33,155 bases of DNA from Rhodocyclaceae bacterium (GTDB lineage: Bacteria; Pseudomonadota; Gammaproteobacteria; Burkholderiales; Usitatibacteraceae). This document shows, one piece after another, positions 8,069 to 16,614 of the stretch. The notes below the pieces were generated by a model. It made no database searches. It was not told where the DNA came from and worked only from the letters and a program-made list of their open reading frames with translations. Numbering within the stretch: the stretch's first letter is position 1; every line of letters begins with the position of its first letter. The position numbers and the translations under genes were made by a program. The stretch is taken from positions 1 through 33,155 of the forward strand of contig JADCJC010000027.1 in the NCBI GenBank assembly GCA_020247395.1. The letters run 5' to 3'.

Positions 8069-9754
8069 ATGCTAGATCAACTCAACGCCGCACCTTTCAA
8101 CCTCACGGCTAACGACATCGCATGGGTTAAAAAAACCCGCGATAGCCTCTCGACCGAAGACAAGATCGCGCAAGTGTTTTGCTCGATGTCGTTGCGCGAT
8201 GATCCTGCCGCCATCAAAGATATCGTGCGCCGAAAACCCGGCGGCGTTCTGCGTTACATGGGGCCCGATTTGGCGGCAGCGTGGAAAGCGACGCGCATCG
8301 CGGTTGAGTCGAGCGAAATCCCGTTGCTCATCGCGGGCGACCTAGAAGGCGGTGCCTACGGTCAACCTTACTTTTCGCCGGTGTTAAATCAGATCGGCGT
8401 AGCCGCCTGCAACGACAGCGCCATCAGTGCGGGCCTGGCTGGTGTGCTCGCCCGCGAGGCGCGCGCGATGGGCTACAACTGGTCTTACACGCCGGTCGTA
8501 GATATCAACGCGAGATTTCGCTCAGCGATCGTCGGCACGCGCTCGTATGGCTCGAGCGTGGATACGATCATTCGCGAGGCCACCACACACATCGCAACGT
8601 TGCAGCAAAACGGCATTGCTGCCACGGCCAAGCACTGGCCGGGTGAGGGCTATGATGACCGTGACCAACATCTGGTGACGACCATCAATCCACTTTCGTT
8701 TGAGGATTGGGATGCGACCTACGGCAGGGTCTATCGCAGCATGTTCAACGCTGGTGTGATGGCGGTCATGTCAGCACACATCGCCTTGCCGTCGTGGGTC
8801 CGCAAAAAATTTCCACAAGCAGGCGTGGAAGCCTTCCGCCCCGGCTCTGTTTCGAAACTGCTTAATCGCGATTTGCTGCGTGGCGAGCTAGGCTTTAAAG
8901 GTATCGTCGTGTCAGACGCCACGCCCATGGCGGGCTTCACCAGCTGGGCAGATCGTGAAACGATGACCCCCGAAGTAATCGAAAACGGCTGCGACATGTT
9001 TTTATTCGGCCTCCCTGATGAGCGCGATTTGGCACTGCTGATGAAGGGTTTGCGCGAAGGCAGACTCTCTGAGGCGCGCTTGGAAGAAGCGGTCACGCGC
9101 GTGTTGGGACTCAAAGCGGCATTGGGCTTACACAATAAAACAATCGATCAATTGCTGCCGCCACTCGAGGAAGTCCGCGCCAAGCTTAGATCTTCAGGCA
9201 ATTTGGCGGTGACTGAAGCAGCAGCGAAAAAAACCATCACGCTGGTCAAGGATGTGAAATCAATTCTGCCGCTTCGCTTGGAAAAACATAAACGCATTGT
9301 CGTCGTGACCGAAGGCATCAAGCCACTATTGCCGGGTGGCGAGACTCGCAACTTGGATGCCGTGATTGATGGATTGAGAGCGCGCGGATTTCAGGTGCGC
9401 CGCTACGATGTCAATCAGCCACTGCCCTCACCTTCCGATACCGATCTCGTACTCTACTTGATCGCCCAAGAGTCAATGTTCTCTTTATCTCACATCCACC
9501 TCAACTGGCGAGACTTGCATGGCGGACCGTTCCCGGCGCTGATGCGCTTTTGGTGCGACATCCCAACCGTCATGGTGTCTTTCGGCCAAATGTACTATCT
9601 CTACGACGCGCCGCGCGTGCCTGCATACATCAACGCATACACCGCGCTGCCGACAGTACAGGCAGCGCTCGTGCGCAAACTCACGGGCGAGGAACGCTTT
9701 GAGGGCACGAGTCCCGTTGATGCATTTTGTGGATTGGAGGATGCCCGCTACTGA
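8069..9754 (+). CDS. GH3 family beta-glycosidase (NagZ/beta-glucosidase type), cytoplasmic
   Basis: The product has 561 residues from the ATG at 8069 (a TTG at 8036 would add eleven). Residues about 25-375 form the GH3 TIM barrel: AGDLEGG (89-95), then KHWPGEG (188-194) and RDQH with Asp199-x-His201, which matches the Asp-His general acid/base dyad of NagZ-type GH3 enzymes. The nucleophile is probably Asp283 in GIVVSDA. A second domain of about 180 residues (from the segment TKITLVKD-like region near 385) resembles the alpha/beta sandwich of longer GH3 proteins. There is no signal peptide, so the substrate must be imported first. With a glucokinase in the same locus and no GlcNAc kinase or deacetylase, a beta-glucoside substrate is the simplest reading, but the dyad also fits beta-N-acetylglucosaminides. 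Confidence 0.9.
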   Translation: MLDQLNAAPFNLTANDIAWVKKTRDSLSTEDKIAQVFCSMSLRDDPAAIKDIVRRKPGGVLRYMGPDLAAAWKATRIAVESSEIPLLIAGDLEGGAYGQPYFSPVLNQIGVAACNDSAISAGLAGVLAREARAMGYNWSYTPVVDINARFRSAIVGTRSYGSSVDTIIREATTHIATLQQNGIAATAKHWPGEGYDDRDQHLVTTINPLSFEDWDATYGRVYRSMFNAGVMAVMSAHIALPSWVRKKFPQAGVEAFRPGSVSKLLNRDLLRGELGFKGIVVSDATPMAGFTSWADRETMTPEVIENGCDMFLFGLPDERDLALLMKGLREGRLSEARLEEAVTRVLGLKAALGLHNKTIDQLLPPLEEVRAKLRSSGNLAVTEAAAKKTITLVKDVKSILPLRLEKHKRIVVVTEGIKPLLPGGETRNLDAVIDGLRARGFQVRRYDVNQPLPSPSDTDLVLYLIAQESMFSLSHIHLNWRDLHGGPFPALMRFWCDIPTVMVSFGQMYYLYDAPRVPAYINAYTALPTVQAALVRKLTGEERFEGTSPVDAFCGLEDARY

Positions 9755-10131
9755 ATGCGTCAGCATGTGGTTCCAATGCAACTGGAGAGCAGTCAAAATA
9801 TCGTATCGTGATGAAACGGCAAAGCGCGCTGCCGTCGGGCTTACCCGCTTGCAGCGACGAGTAACCAAGGGGCAGAAGAAACAACGCCTTTCAGGGAATT
9901 CACTGCAAGTAATCGCTAAACGAGCCTACTCGATACATTCACAACTCAAACGCTCCCTACCCTTCGGCCACCCCGCCGGTGGCCTCACGCCTCGGTCTGC
10001 CTCTAAGCCTCGCTTCACGCCGCTAAACAGTCATCTTCGACGCCTTGGCATGGAACCGCGCATTGCCCAACGGCCGGCTTTGATCCAGCGCCAAGCGTAT
10101 GTTGTCAACAGCCGCACCAGGCGGCGGCGCG
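9755..10131. other. Gene-free region between GH3 gene and marC, with repeat copy
   Basis: About 377 bp between convergent genes. It contains repeat copy 2 (9931-10066). A plus-strand frame runs through it (9699-10238), but it overlaps both flanking genes antisense or out of frame and only shows the repeat's pseudo-coding pattern. No T-tailed terminator was found. Confidence 0.5.
9931..10066 (+). repeat. Dispersed direct repeat, copy 2
   Basis: This is the partner of 806-941 in the same orientation, about 88% identical over the first 130 positions by hand count. The hairpin GGCCACC-CCGCC-GGTGGCC lies at 9966-9984. Together the two copies bracket the entire glk to GH3 locus. Confidence 0.8.
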
Positions 10132-10803
10132 TCATTGCCCGTAGCGAAACACATCAGGCTTGCCCAGCGCAGGAATCAACTCGACGATACCACCGGCAAA
10201 AATCTCAACCGCCAATGCAGCAAGCAGTAATCCCATGATGCGTGTGGCGACGTTAACGGTGGTCATACTCATGTAGCCGCCAACTCGGGTGGCAATACGT
10301 AGCGCGATCCACGTCACCATCGCAATGGCGATGGCGATCATCACCACCACAGCAAGATGCAGCAATGCTTTGCTCTGTGACGAATAGATCACCATTGTCG
10401 ACATGGCTCCGGGGCCGGCCAGCAGCGGTATGCCCAACGGTACAACCGCAATGGAAGCTTTGGCTGTGGCCTCCTCGGCCTCTTCCGGTGTTTGCTTTAC
10501 GCGCGACGGAGTCGCTTGCATCATCGCCATGGCGTTCAGCATGATGAGAATGGCGCCCCCCACCTTGAAACTTGCAATCGAGATACCAAAAACTTCGAGA
10601 ACGCGCTCACCCAGCAGCGCCGATACCACCAGCACAACAGCCACGGTCTGTGCCGCCACCCGGGCAATTACGTTGCTTTCTGGCGGCGAGTTGGATGCCG
10701 TCATGGCGACGAAAATCGGAATGATGCCGAGCGGATTGACGATCACCAGCAGCGCAACAAAAATCTTGATGTAAGACACCAAGGACGGCAACGAATCGAA
10801 CAT
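10132..10803 (-). CDS. marC: MarC family inner-membrane protein
   Basis: The 223-residue protein has six hydrophobic segments and the MarC family hallmarks: IVNPLGIIPIF near residue 22 and PLGIPLLAGPGAMST around 122. A charged cytoplasmic loop rich in Glu (TPEEAEEATAK) lies between. Despite the name (from the E. coli marRAB region), the family has no firm role in multiple antibiotic resistance; members are proposed transporters of small molecules. The gene is last in a minus-strand operon after uvrB and the phosphatase gene, with only six bases between the phosphatase stop and this ATG; AAGGA precedes the start within the upstream gene's end. Confidence 0.9.
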   Translation of the reverse strand: MFDSLPSLVSYIKIFVALLVIVNPLGIIPIFVAMTASNSPPESNVIARVAAQTVAVVLVVSALLGERVLEVFGISIASFKVGGAILIMLNAMAMMQATPSRVKQTPEEAEEATAKASIAVVPLGIPLLAGPGAMSTMVIYSSQSKALLHLAVVVMIAIAIAMVTWIALRIATRVGGYMSMTTVNVATRIMGLLLAALAVEIFAGGIVELIPALGKPDVFRYGQ

Positions 10804-10809
10804 CGTCGC

Positions 10810-11313
10810 TTAATCCTTCGCCGAACCGGAAAGACTGCCGCGCATCGTCAACTGCTCCTGCAGATACTCATGCAATCCCTCGCAGCCCGCCTCGATCAAG
10901 TCCAGCGCCGTTTCAAAATCGACCGGCTTGCCATGGTAAGGGTCTGGTACTTCATATTCATCCGCCTCGCCGCCATATTCAAGCAGTAGCTCAATCTTGT
11001 TCTGCAGTCTGGTCGGGCAGATTGATTTAAGGTGGCGCCGGTTCAGCTCGTCCATCGCGATGACGTAGTCAAACCGCTCAAAGTCGCTGGGACTGACCTC
11101 GCGCGCACGTAATGATGCAAGGTCGTAGCCACGTTTCTTCGCGTGTTCGATCGCCCTCGGATCAGGCGGCGAGCCCTCGTGATAACCGTGTGTACCGGCA
11201 GAATCGATATCGACCTTGCCTGCGAGCGGGCTCGATTCCACCATCTTGCGAAACACGCCCTCTGCCGTTGGCGAACGACAAATGTTGCCCATGCAAACAA
11301 ACAACACTTTCAT
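10810..11313 (-). CDS. Low-molecular-weight protein tyrosine phosphatase
   Basis: The 167-residue cytoplasmic protein opens with the P-loop [10 protein letters not shown], giving nucleophile Cys7, Arg13 and Ser14 of the CX5RS motif. The general acid is Asp124 in VPDPYHG, with the DPY motif complete. The length is normal for the family. Homologues remove phosphate from tyrosines in bacterial tyrosine kinases (Wzb, Etp) that govern capsule or exopolysaccharide export, but no kinase or polysaccharide genes are nearby, so the substrate is unknown. Its ATG overlaps the uvrB stop in an ATGA arrangement, which implies translational coupling. Confidence 0.93.
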   Translation of the reverse strand: MKVLFVCMGNICRSPTAEGVFRKMVESSPLAGKVDIDSAGTHGYHEGSPPDPRAIEHAKKRGYDLASLRAREVSPSDFERFDYVIAMDELNRRHLKSICPTRLQNKIELLLEYGGEADEYEVPDPYHGKPVDFETALDLIEAGCEGLHEYLQEQLTMRGSLSGSAKD

Positions 11314-13352
11314 GCCGCACTACTTTCCGGCCCGCCAAGTACCAGCATCCTGTTGCGCAGGATGCGCAGCTCATCGCGTAATTTGGCAGCCTTTTCAAAT
11401 TCCAGATTTCGCGCCGCCTCGAGCATTTCGCGCTCTATACGTTTGATGGCGGTTTCCATTTGCTTTTCGCTCAGTACGTCGTATTTCTTGCGGTCTTGCG
11501 CCGCCTTCTTCTCAACCCGCTTTTCATCGATGTCATACACACCATCAATCATGTCCTTGATCCTTTTGTTGACAGACTTGGGTGTGATGCTGTTTTTTAG
11601 ATTATGCGCAATCTGTTTGGCACGACGTCTGTTGGTTTCGTCAATCGCCTTTTTCATTGAATCCGTTTCGCGATCGCCATACAAAATCGCCATGCCATGC
11701 ACGTGACGCGCCGCGCGACCAATGGTCTGGATCAGCGATCTGGCACCGCGCAAAAAACCTTCCTTGTCGGCATCCAGAATCGCCACCAGTGAAACTTCCG
11801 GAATGTCGAGTCCTTCACGCAATAAGTTGATACCCACCAGCACGTCGAACAGCCCGGCGCGCAGATCGCGAATAATCTCCACTCTTTCCACCGTGTCAAT
11901 ATCCGAGTGCAGATAACGCACCTTAATGCCGTGCTCGGACAGAAAATCCGTCAGGTCTTCGGCCATCCGTTTGGTTAGCGTCGTTACCAGCACACGCTCA
12001 CCCACCAACACACGCTTGTTGATTTCCGAAAGCACGTCGTCGACTTGCGTGGACGCGGGGCGCACCGACAGTGTCGGGTCGACTAATCCGGTCGGCCGTA
12101 CGAGTTGCTCCACCACCTGAGAGGCATGCGCCTCCTCATAGTCGGCTGGCGTGGCCGATACAAACACCGTTTGCCGCATCATCGTTTCAAACTCATCAAA
12201 ACGCAACGGGCGGTTGTCCATAGCAGATGGAAGGCGAAACCCGTATCCGACCAAGTTCTCTTTTCTGGCGCGGTCGCCCTTATACATTCCGCCGACCTGC
12301 GGGATGGTGACGTGGCTCTCGTCGATGATCATCACGGCATTTTTTGGCAGATAGTCCACCAGCGTCGGCGGTGGCGAACCGGGCGGTCTGCCCGTCAAAT
12401 GGCGGGAGTAATTCTCGATACCTTTACAGAAGCCGATTTCGTTCAACATCTCCAAATCAAATGTCGTTCGCTGTTGGATTCGCTGTGCCTCCAACAGTTT
12501 GCCCTCCGCCTGGTAGTATTCAATACGCTCGCGCAATTCGGCCTTGATACCCTCGATTGCGCCCAATGTGCTCGCACGGGTGGTGACGTAATGGCTCTTG
12601 GCATAGACGGTGTAACGCGGCACCGTCTGGATGATGTGTCCGGTCAGCGGATCGAATAATGACAACCCATCAATCTCGTCGTCGAACATCGAGATGCGCA
12701 ACGCGTGTTCGTTACTTTCCGCCGGGTGGACGTCGAGCGTGTCGCCGCGGACTCGAAACGTACCCCGCTTGAAATCAAGTTCAGACCGGCTGTACTGCAT
12801 GGCGATCAATTGCCGAATAAGGTCGTGTTGCGCCACCCTGTCACCGGTTCGAACCATCATGCGCATGTCGTAATAGTCGGATGGATCACCTATACCGTAA
12901 ATGCACGACACGGTGGCAATGATGATCGCGTCTGGCCGTTCGAGCAGTGACTTGGTGGCGGACAAACGCATCTGTTCGATGTGTTCGTTAATTGATGAAT
13001 CTTTCTCGATGAACAGATCGCGTGACGGGACGTAGGCTTCCGGCTGGTAGTAGTCGTAGTACGAAACAAAATACTCGACCGCATTTTCCGGGAAGAACTC
13101 CTTCATTTCGGCGTATAGCTGCGCGGCGAGTGTCTTGTTCGGTGCCATGATCAGCGCGGGGCGGCCCAATCTGGCGATGACGTTTGCCATCGTGAAGGTT
13201 TTTCCCGATCCAGTTACCCCCAGCAAAGTCTGAAACGCAAGGCCGTCATGAATACCCTCAACCAGTTTGTCGATTGCTTGTGGCTGGTCTCCGGCAGGTG
13301 CAAACGGCTGATTTAGTTTGTAAGGCGAATTGGGAAACGTAACGATAGGCAT
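11310..13352 (-). CDS. uvrB: UvrABC excision nuclease subunit B
   Basis: The 680-residue protein is full length. It has Walker A GVTGSGKT (45-52), the damage-probing beta-hairpin region with [15 protein letters not shown], the DESH Walker B/helicase motif in [13 protein letters not shown], helicase motifs V and VI ([22 protein letters not shown]) and a C-terminal UVR domain (about 640-675) for contact with UvrC. UvrB verifies DNA lesions delivered by UvrA and guides UvrC incision in nucleotide excision repair. It heads the uvrB, phosphatase, marC operon and lies 55 bp downstream of the ZnuD-like gene. I saw no E. coli-type LexA box (CTGT-N8-ACAG) in that short gap, so SOS control is not evident here. 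Confidence 0.98.
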   Translation of the reverse strand: MPIVTFPNSPYKLNQPFAPAGDQPQAIDKLVEGIHDGLAFQTLLGVTGSGKTFTMANVIARLGRPALIMAPNKTLAAQLYAEMKEFFPENAVEYFVSYYDYYQPEAYVPSRDLFIEKDSSINEHIEQMRLSATKSLLERPDAIIIATVSCIYGIGDPSDYYDMRMMVRTGDRVAQHDLIRQLIAMQYSRSELDFKRGTFRVRGDTLDVHPAESNEHALRISMFDDEIDGLSLFDPLTGHIIQTVPRYTVYAKSHYVTTRASTLGAIEGIKAELRERIEYYQAEGKLLEAQRIQQRTTFDLEMLNEIGFCKGIENYSRHLTGRPPGSPPPTLVDYLPKNAVMIIDESHVTIPQVGGMYKGDRARKENLVGYGFRLPSAMDNRPLRFDEFETMMRQTVFVSATPADYEEAHASQVVEQLVRPTGLVDPTLSVRPASTQVDDVLSEINKRVLVGERVLVTTLTKRMAEDLTDFLSEHGIKVRYLHSDIDTVERVEIIRDLRAGLFDVLVGINLLREGLDIPEVSLVAILDADKEGFLRGARSLIQTIGRAARHVHGMAILYGDRETDSMKKAIDETNRRRAKQIAHNLKNSITPKSVNKRIKDMIDGVYDIDEKRVEKKAAQDRKKYDVLSEKQMETAIKRIEREMLEAARNLEFEKAAKLRDELRILRNRMLVLGGPESSAA

Positions 13353-13407
13353 AGCGCAATTTTAACAGCCATGCCCGGCCCCCTACGGTGCACAAGACTT
13401 TGTACAA

Positions 13408-15519
13408 TCAAAAATCGACCCGCAACCCGGCTTTGATACTGCGACCAGGCAACGGCGCGAGGTAACGAATAGTGTCAATCGATGCGGCATTGAATGCCCG
13501 CTGATCAGCAAGATTGGCCCCGCGCAGAAAAAATGTCGCTGATTTTCCCGCGCCGATCGCGAGGTTGTACATCACAGAGGCGCTGATGAGCGTGTAGCCG
13601 GCCACCGCACCGCCCAACTCGGTTGGCGCAACGCGGCTTTGTTTGGCGGCGCGTTCAATGTCTACCGCAAGACGCAGTCCGCCACTCGCTAGCACAGAGC
13701 CGATGCCGAAACGCAGTGGTGCAATCCGCGGCAGGGGTTCACGGTTGGTGCGATCAGTGGCGCGCACATAGTCAAGCTTGGTCTTGATGTCCCACACCCA
13801 GCCAGCGTTTTCCATCGCCCGCCAATTGCCCTGAAACTCGATCCCGGACAGCCTTGCCCACGTTCCCTGATAGCGGTATTCCGGCAAGATTCCGGCCGCA
13901 CAGCCTGATTCCACCGATGTACCGTCGCCGCAGTCTGTGACCACGCGATTGCCTTCCATATCTCGATCAATCCCTGTACGTCGCAATACCAGAAAACGAC
14001 TGAAGGACTGCATAAACAATCCCACCGACGCATTGGTCGCCCCCTGCGATGCGGGATCACGCCACTTAACGCCGATATCAACCGACGTTGCGCGCTCTTT
14101 GCCGATATTGCGGTCACCGACCTCATACGCTGCCGTCGCGACGTGTGGGCCATCCGCAAACAACTCGTAATAAGTTGGCGCGCGCTCGTTGAGTGCAATG
14201 TTGGCACTCAAATTTGCATGGGGCGACAAGCGGTAGGTCGCCCCGACCGAGCCACTCTTGAGCGAAAAACGCCGTAAATCGGCGCCACCAAACCGTGCCG
14301 GTACGCCACGCGTTGCGCCCTCGGCGTTTACTTGACTGTGCTCGGCGCGTACACCAAATGCATACTTGATCGGACCGCGGGACACCTCTTCATACAAAAA
14401 CAAGCCTCGGCTACGCGTTTTGGATTTCGGAATAAATGCCTCTTCACCCAGTGCCGAGAACTCGAACTGCTCGCTCTGAAAACCAAGCACGCCTTGCAAC
14501 GGCCCGAACCTCGCATGTTTGATTTCGGCGCGTAGATCGTGACCAAGGTTCTTGAACGTTGTCCCGGCATCTGCTCCGTCAAATTCGACGTGTTTGTAGT
14601 CACTCTTGCCCGCCTTGATAAACGCGCCATCGACGAGGCTTCCTCCCAGATCGCGCAGCGTCAACTCGGCGGCGGTTCGGGTTTGTTTCATGTCAATACG
14701 CACATCGGCTTCTGCAACGGTGCCGTAGTTGGATTGATAGTTGGAATGTGAGAGGCCAATACTGCCCTTGCCACTCGAGAACTGCAGGGACGCGCCAAGT
14801 GCGCCACCGCTGGCGTCGGCGGACGAATTGACCACCGGAGAGCGTACCCGCGCGGACGATGGCACACGATAGTCTTGTGTCGAACGGGTAAAACCATCAG
14901 CGTGAATCGCAAATACACCATTACCCGCCTCCAACAGCGTGGCCGCAGAACGCTCACGGTCTGCGCCGCCGCCGCGCACCTCAAAGGAACCCCGCGGCCC
15001 GACCATCGGTGCTGCGGGAATACGGTTATCGATAACGTTCACCACGCCGCCGATAGCCGTTCCACCGTACAACAGTGCGGCGGGTCCGCGCAACACTTCC
15101 ACTCGTTCGATAATCAGCGGATCGATCGCGGGGTTATGATCAAACGACAGACTGGAAGCGTCAAACGAAGATCCGAGGTTGGTCAACACCCGAACGCGAT
15201 CACCATCAAGGCCACGAATCACGGGGCGCCCGGCGTTCGGCCCAAACCAGCTCGCGGAAACGCCCGGCAGGCCGTTGAGAGTCTCACCCAGCGTGTTGCC
15301 GCGTTTCATCAGCAACTCATCGCCACTTAAGGACGAGACTGGCGAAGCCACGTCGCGCGCATCGGTTGCGCCCAAGGGGTTGCCGAGCACTACAATTTCT
15401 TCCACTTTTTTCTTTTGCTCGACTATTGGGGCGGCTTGGGCGGATACGGTCTCTGCTGCGGTCGACAACGCCAACAGCACGGCGATTGTGATTTGACGGG
15501 GAACGACTTGGCTGTTCAT
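13408..15519 (-). CDS. znuD: ZnuD-like TonB-dependent receptor, probable zinc uptake
   Basis: From the ATG at 15519 the product has 703 residues, with a signal peptide cleaved after ETVSA (27) and a TonB box EEIVVLG (40-46). A GTG 63 bp upstream would put 21 residues before the signal peptide and is rejected. The plug has RPVIRGLDGDRVRVL, DHNPAIDPLIIERVEVLRGP and ALLYGGTAIGGVVNVID, and the barrel has PTYYELFADGPHVATAAYEVG; this combination is typical of the ZnuD group of zinc receptors in Neisseria and Acinetobacter. The His-rich extracellular loop found in Neisseria ZnuD is absent: the matching region, NYGTVAEADVRIDMKQTR, has no His cluster. A Zur-like palindrome covers its promoter, which supports a zinc role. 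Another metal or ligand remains possible. Confidence 0.8.
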   Translation of the reverse strand: MNSQVVPRQITIAVLLALSTAAETVSAQAAPIVEQKKKVEEIVVLGNPLGATDARDVASPVSSLSGDELLMKRGNTLGETLNGLPGVSASWFGPNAGRPVIRGLDGDRVRVLTNLGSSFDASSLSFDHNPAIDPLIIERVEVLRGPAALLYGGTAIGGVVNVIDNRIPAAPMVGPRGSFEVRGGGADRERSAATLLEAGNGVFAIHADGFTRSTQDYRVPSSARVRSPVVNSSADASGGALGASLQFSSGKGSIGLSHSNYQSNYGTVAEADVRIDMKQTRTAAELTLRDLGGSLVDGAFIKAGKSDYKHVEFDGADAGTTFKNLGHDLRAEIKHARFGPLQGVLGFQSEQFEFSALGEEAFIPKSKTRSRGLFLYEEVSRGPIKYAFGVRAEHSQVNAEGATRGVPARFGGADLRRFSLKSGSVGATYRLSPHANLSANIALNERAPTYYELFADGPHVATAAYEVGDRNIGKERATSVDIGVKWRDPASQGATNASVGLFMQSFSRFLVLRRTGIDRDMEGNRVVTDCGDGTSVESGCAAGILPEYRYQGTWARLSGIEFQGNWRAMENAGWVWDIKTKLDYVRATDRTNREPLPRIAPLRFGIGSVLASGGLRLAVDIERAAKQSRVAPTELGGAVAGYTLISASVMYNLAIGAGKSATFFLRGANLADQRAFNAASIDTIRYLAPLPGRSIKAGLRVDF

Positions 15520-15604
15520 TAACGACGGCTTCGACAATGATTGGATTGAGACGTTACCGGGGCAGCGCTTAGTCCGGTACACACGAGAACTTATTTATGC
15601 ATCT

Positions 15605-15622
15605 TTGTTGCAATTATAACAA
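15605..15622. promoter_or_regulatory. Zur-like operator upstream of the ZnuD-like gene
   Basis: TTGTTGCAATTATAACAA is an 18-bp dyad with seven of nine pairs complementary. Read on the minus strand, the half TGTTATAAT equals one half of the enterobacterial Zur core (TGTTATAATATAACA). It overlaps the -10 box of the receptor gene. Assignment to Zur rests on this match and on the nature of the gene; no zur gene is in the window. Confidence 0.55.
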
Positions 15623-15642
15623 TTTGATTTGAAGGGTTTCAA
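15613..15642 (-). promoter_or_regulatory. Promoter of the ZnuD-like gene
   Basis: On the minus strand, TTGAAA (15642-15637) is followed after 18 bp by a perfect TATAAT (15618-15613). Transcription would start near 15606, leaving a leader of about 85 nt before the ATG at 15519. The -10 box lies within the Zur-like palindrome, so a bound repressor would block polymerase. Confidence 0.65.
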
Positions 15643-15734
15643 CCTTTCATATCGCAGAGGGCTGGTCGGTCGCTTCCACTATCATTTCGGTCTGCGCTGA
15701 TAACGGCGATAACACTGAGAGCGTCGATAAAACC

Positions 15735-16571
15735 ATGATCACCACCGAGCCGAACCTGCCGACATTCACCACCCTTACATGCTCACTGTCCGATCACGTG
15801 GCGCAGATAACTCTTAACCGCCCCGACAAGGCCAACGCAATGAACGCGGCAATGTGGCGGGAGATTCGCGAAGCCATGCGCTGGGTAGACTCCACCGCAG
15901 AAGCGCGTGTCGCCAGCATCTGTGGCGCCGGTGCCAATTTTTGTGCCGGTATCGATCTCGCCATGATGATGTCGCTGGGTGAACAAATCGAAGACCCGTG
16001 TGAAGCCCGTATGCGTGAGAATCTCCGCCACGTCATCCTAGATCTGCAGGACACCTTAACCTCCATCGAACGCTGCCGAAAACCGGTGCTTGCCGCCATT
16101 CATGGGGCCTGTGTCGGCGGCGCAATCGACCTAGTATCGTGCTGCGATATGCGTTACGCAAGCGGCGACGCGGTGTTCTCGATCAAAGAGGTTGACATCG
16201 GCATGACCGCAGATGTTGGCACGTTGCAGCGACTGCCAAAGATCATCAGTCCCGCAGTCGTTCGTGAATTGGCTTACACCGCCAAGTCCATCGACGCGAC
16301 CGAGGCAGAACGGATTGGCTTGGTGAATAGAGTATACGGCTCGCGTGAGGCATTGCAGGCGGGCGTGATGGAAATTGCCGCATGTATTGCCGCCAAATCG
16401 CCGCTCGCTATACGCGGCACCAAGGAAATGCTGAACTATGCGCGAGACCATAGCGTTGCGGATGGGCTCAATTACATCGCGTCGTGGAATGCGGGGTTGC
16501 TCATGTCCGCCGATTTGCAGGAGGCCACGAGGGCAAACTTGGACCGACGTTCGCCCGAGTTTCGCAACTAG
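15735..16571 (+). CDS. Delta(3,5)-delta(2,4)-dienoyl-CoA isomerase (ECH1-like crotonase)
   Basis: The 278-residue protein belongs to the enoyl-CoA hydratase/isomerase superfamily: NRPDKANAMN at 28-37, oxyanion-hole segments GANFCAGID (66-74) and HGACVGGAID (123-132). It carries the three acidic residues that define mammalian ECH1, with identical spacing: Asp132, Glu152 in IKEVDIG and Asp160 in TADVGTLQRLP (Asp176, Glu196 and Asp204 in rat). The enzyme shifts conjugated double bonds of dienoyl-CoA esters during beta-oxidation of unsaturated fatty acids, in the cytoplasm. It stands alone, divergent from the ZnuD-like gene and convergent with an aminotransferase gene. A plain enoyl-CoA hydratase would have Glu at the position of Asp132, so that reading is less likely. 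Confidence 0.88.
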   Translation: MITTEPNLPTFTTLTCSLSDHVAQITLNRPDKANAMNAAMWREIREAMRWVDSTAEARVASICGAGANFCAGIDLAMMMSLGEQIEDPCEARMRENLRHVILDLQDTLTSIERCRKPVLAAIHGACVGGAIDLVSCCDMRYASGDAVFSIKEVDIGMTADVGTLQRLPKIISPAVVRELAYTAKSIDATEAERIGLVNRVYGSREALQAGVMEIAACIAAKSPLAIRGTKEMLNYARDHSVADGLNYIASWNAGLLMSADLQEATRANLDRRSPEFRN

Positions 16572-16614
16572 CTGACTACTACCGCACCGCATCGTAGTGT
16601 TTGGCAACCCGCAC

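Noticed and set aside
9699-10238. 179-codon plus-strand frame through repeat copy 2
   Set aside because: It overlaps the GH3 gene out of frame and marC antisense; the only conserved part is the repeat, which carries a stop in copy 1.
13353-13407. LexA box for uvrB
   Set aside because: No CTGT-N8-ACAG pattern is present in the 55 bp upstream of uvrB.
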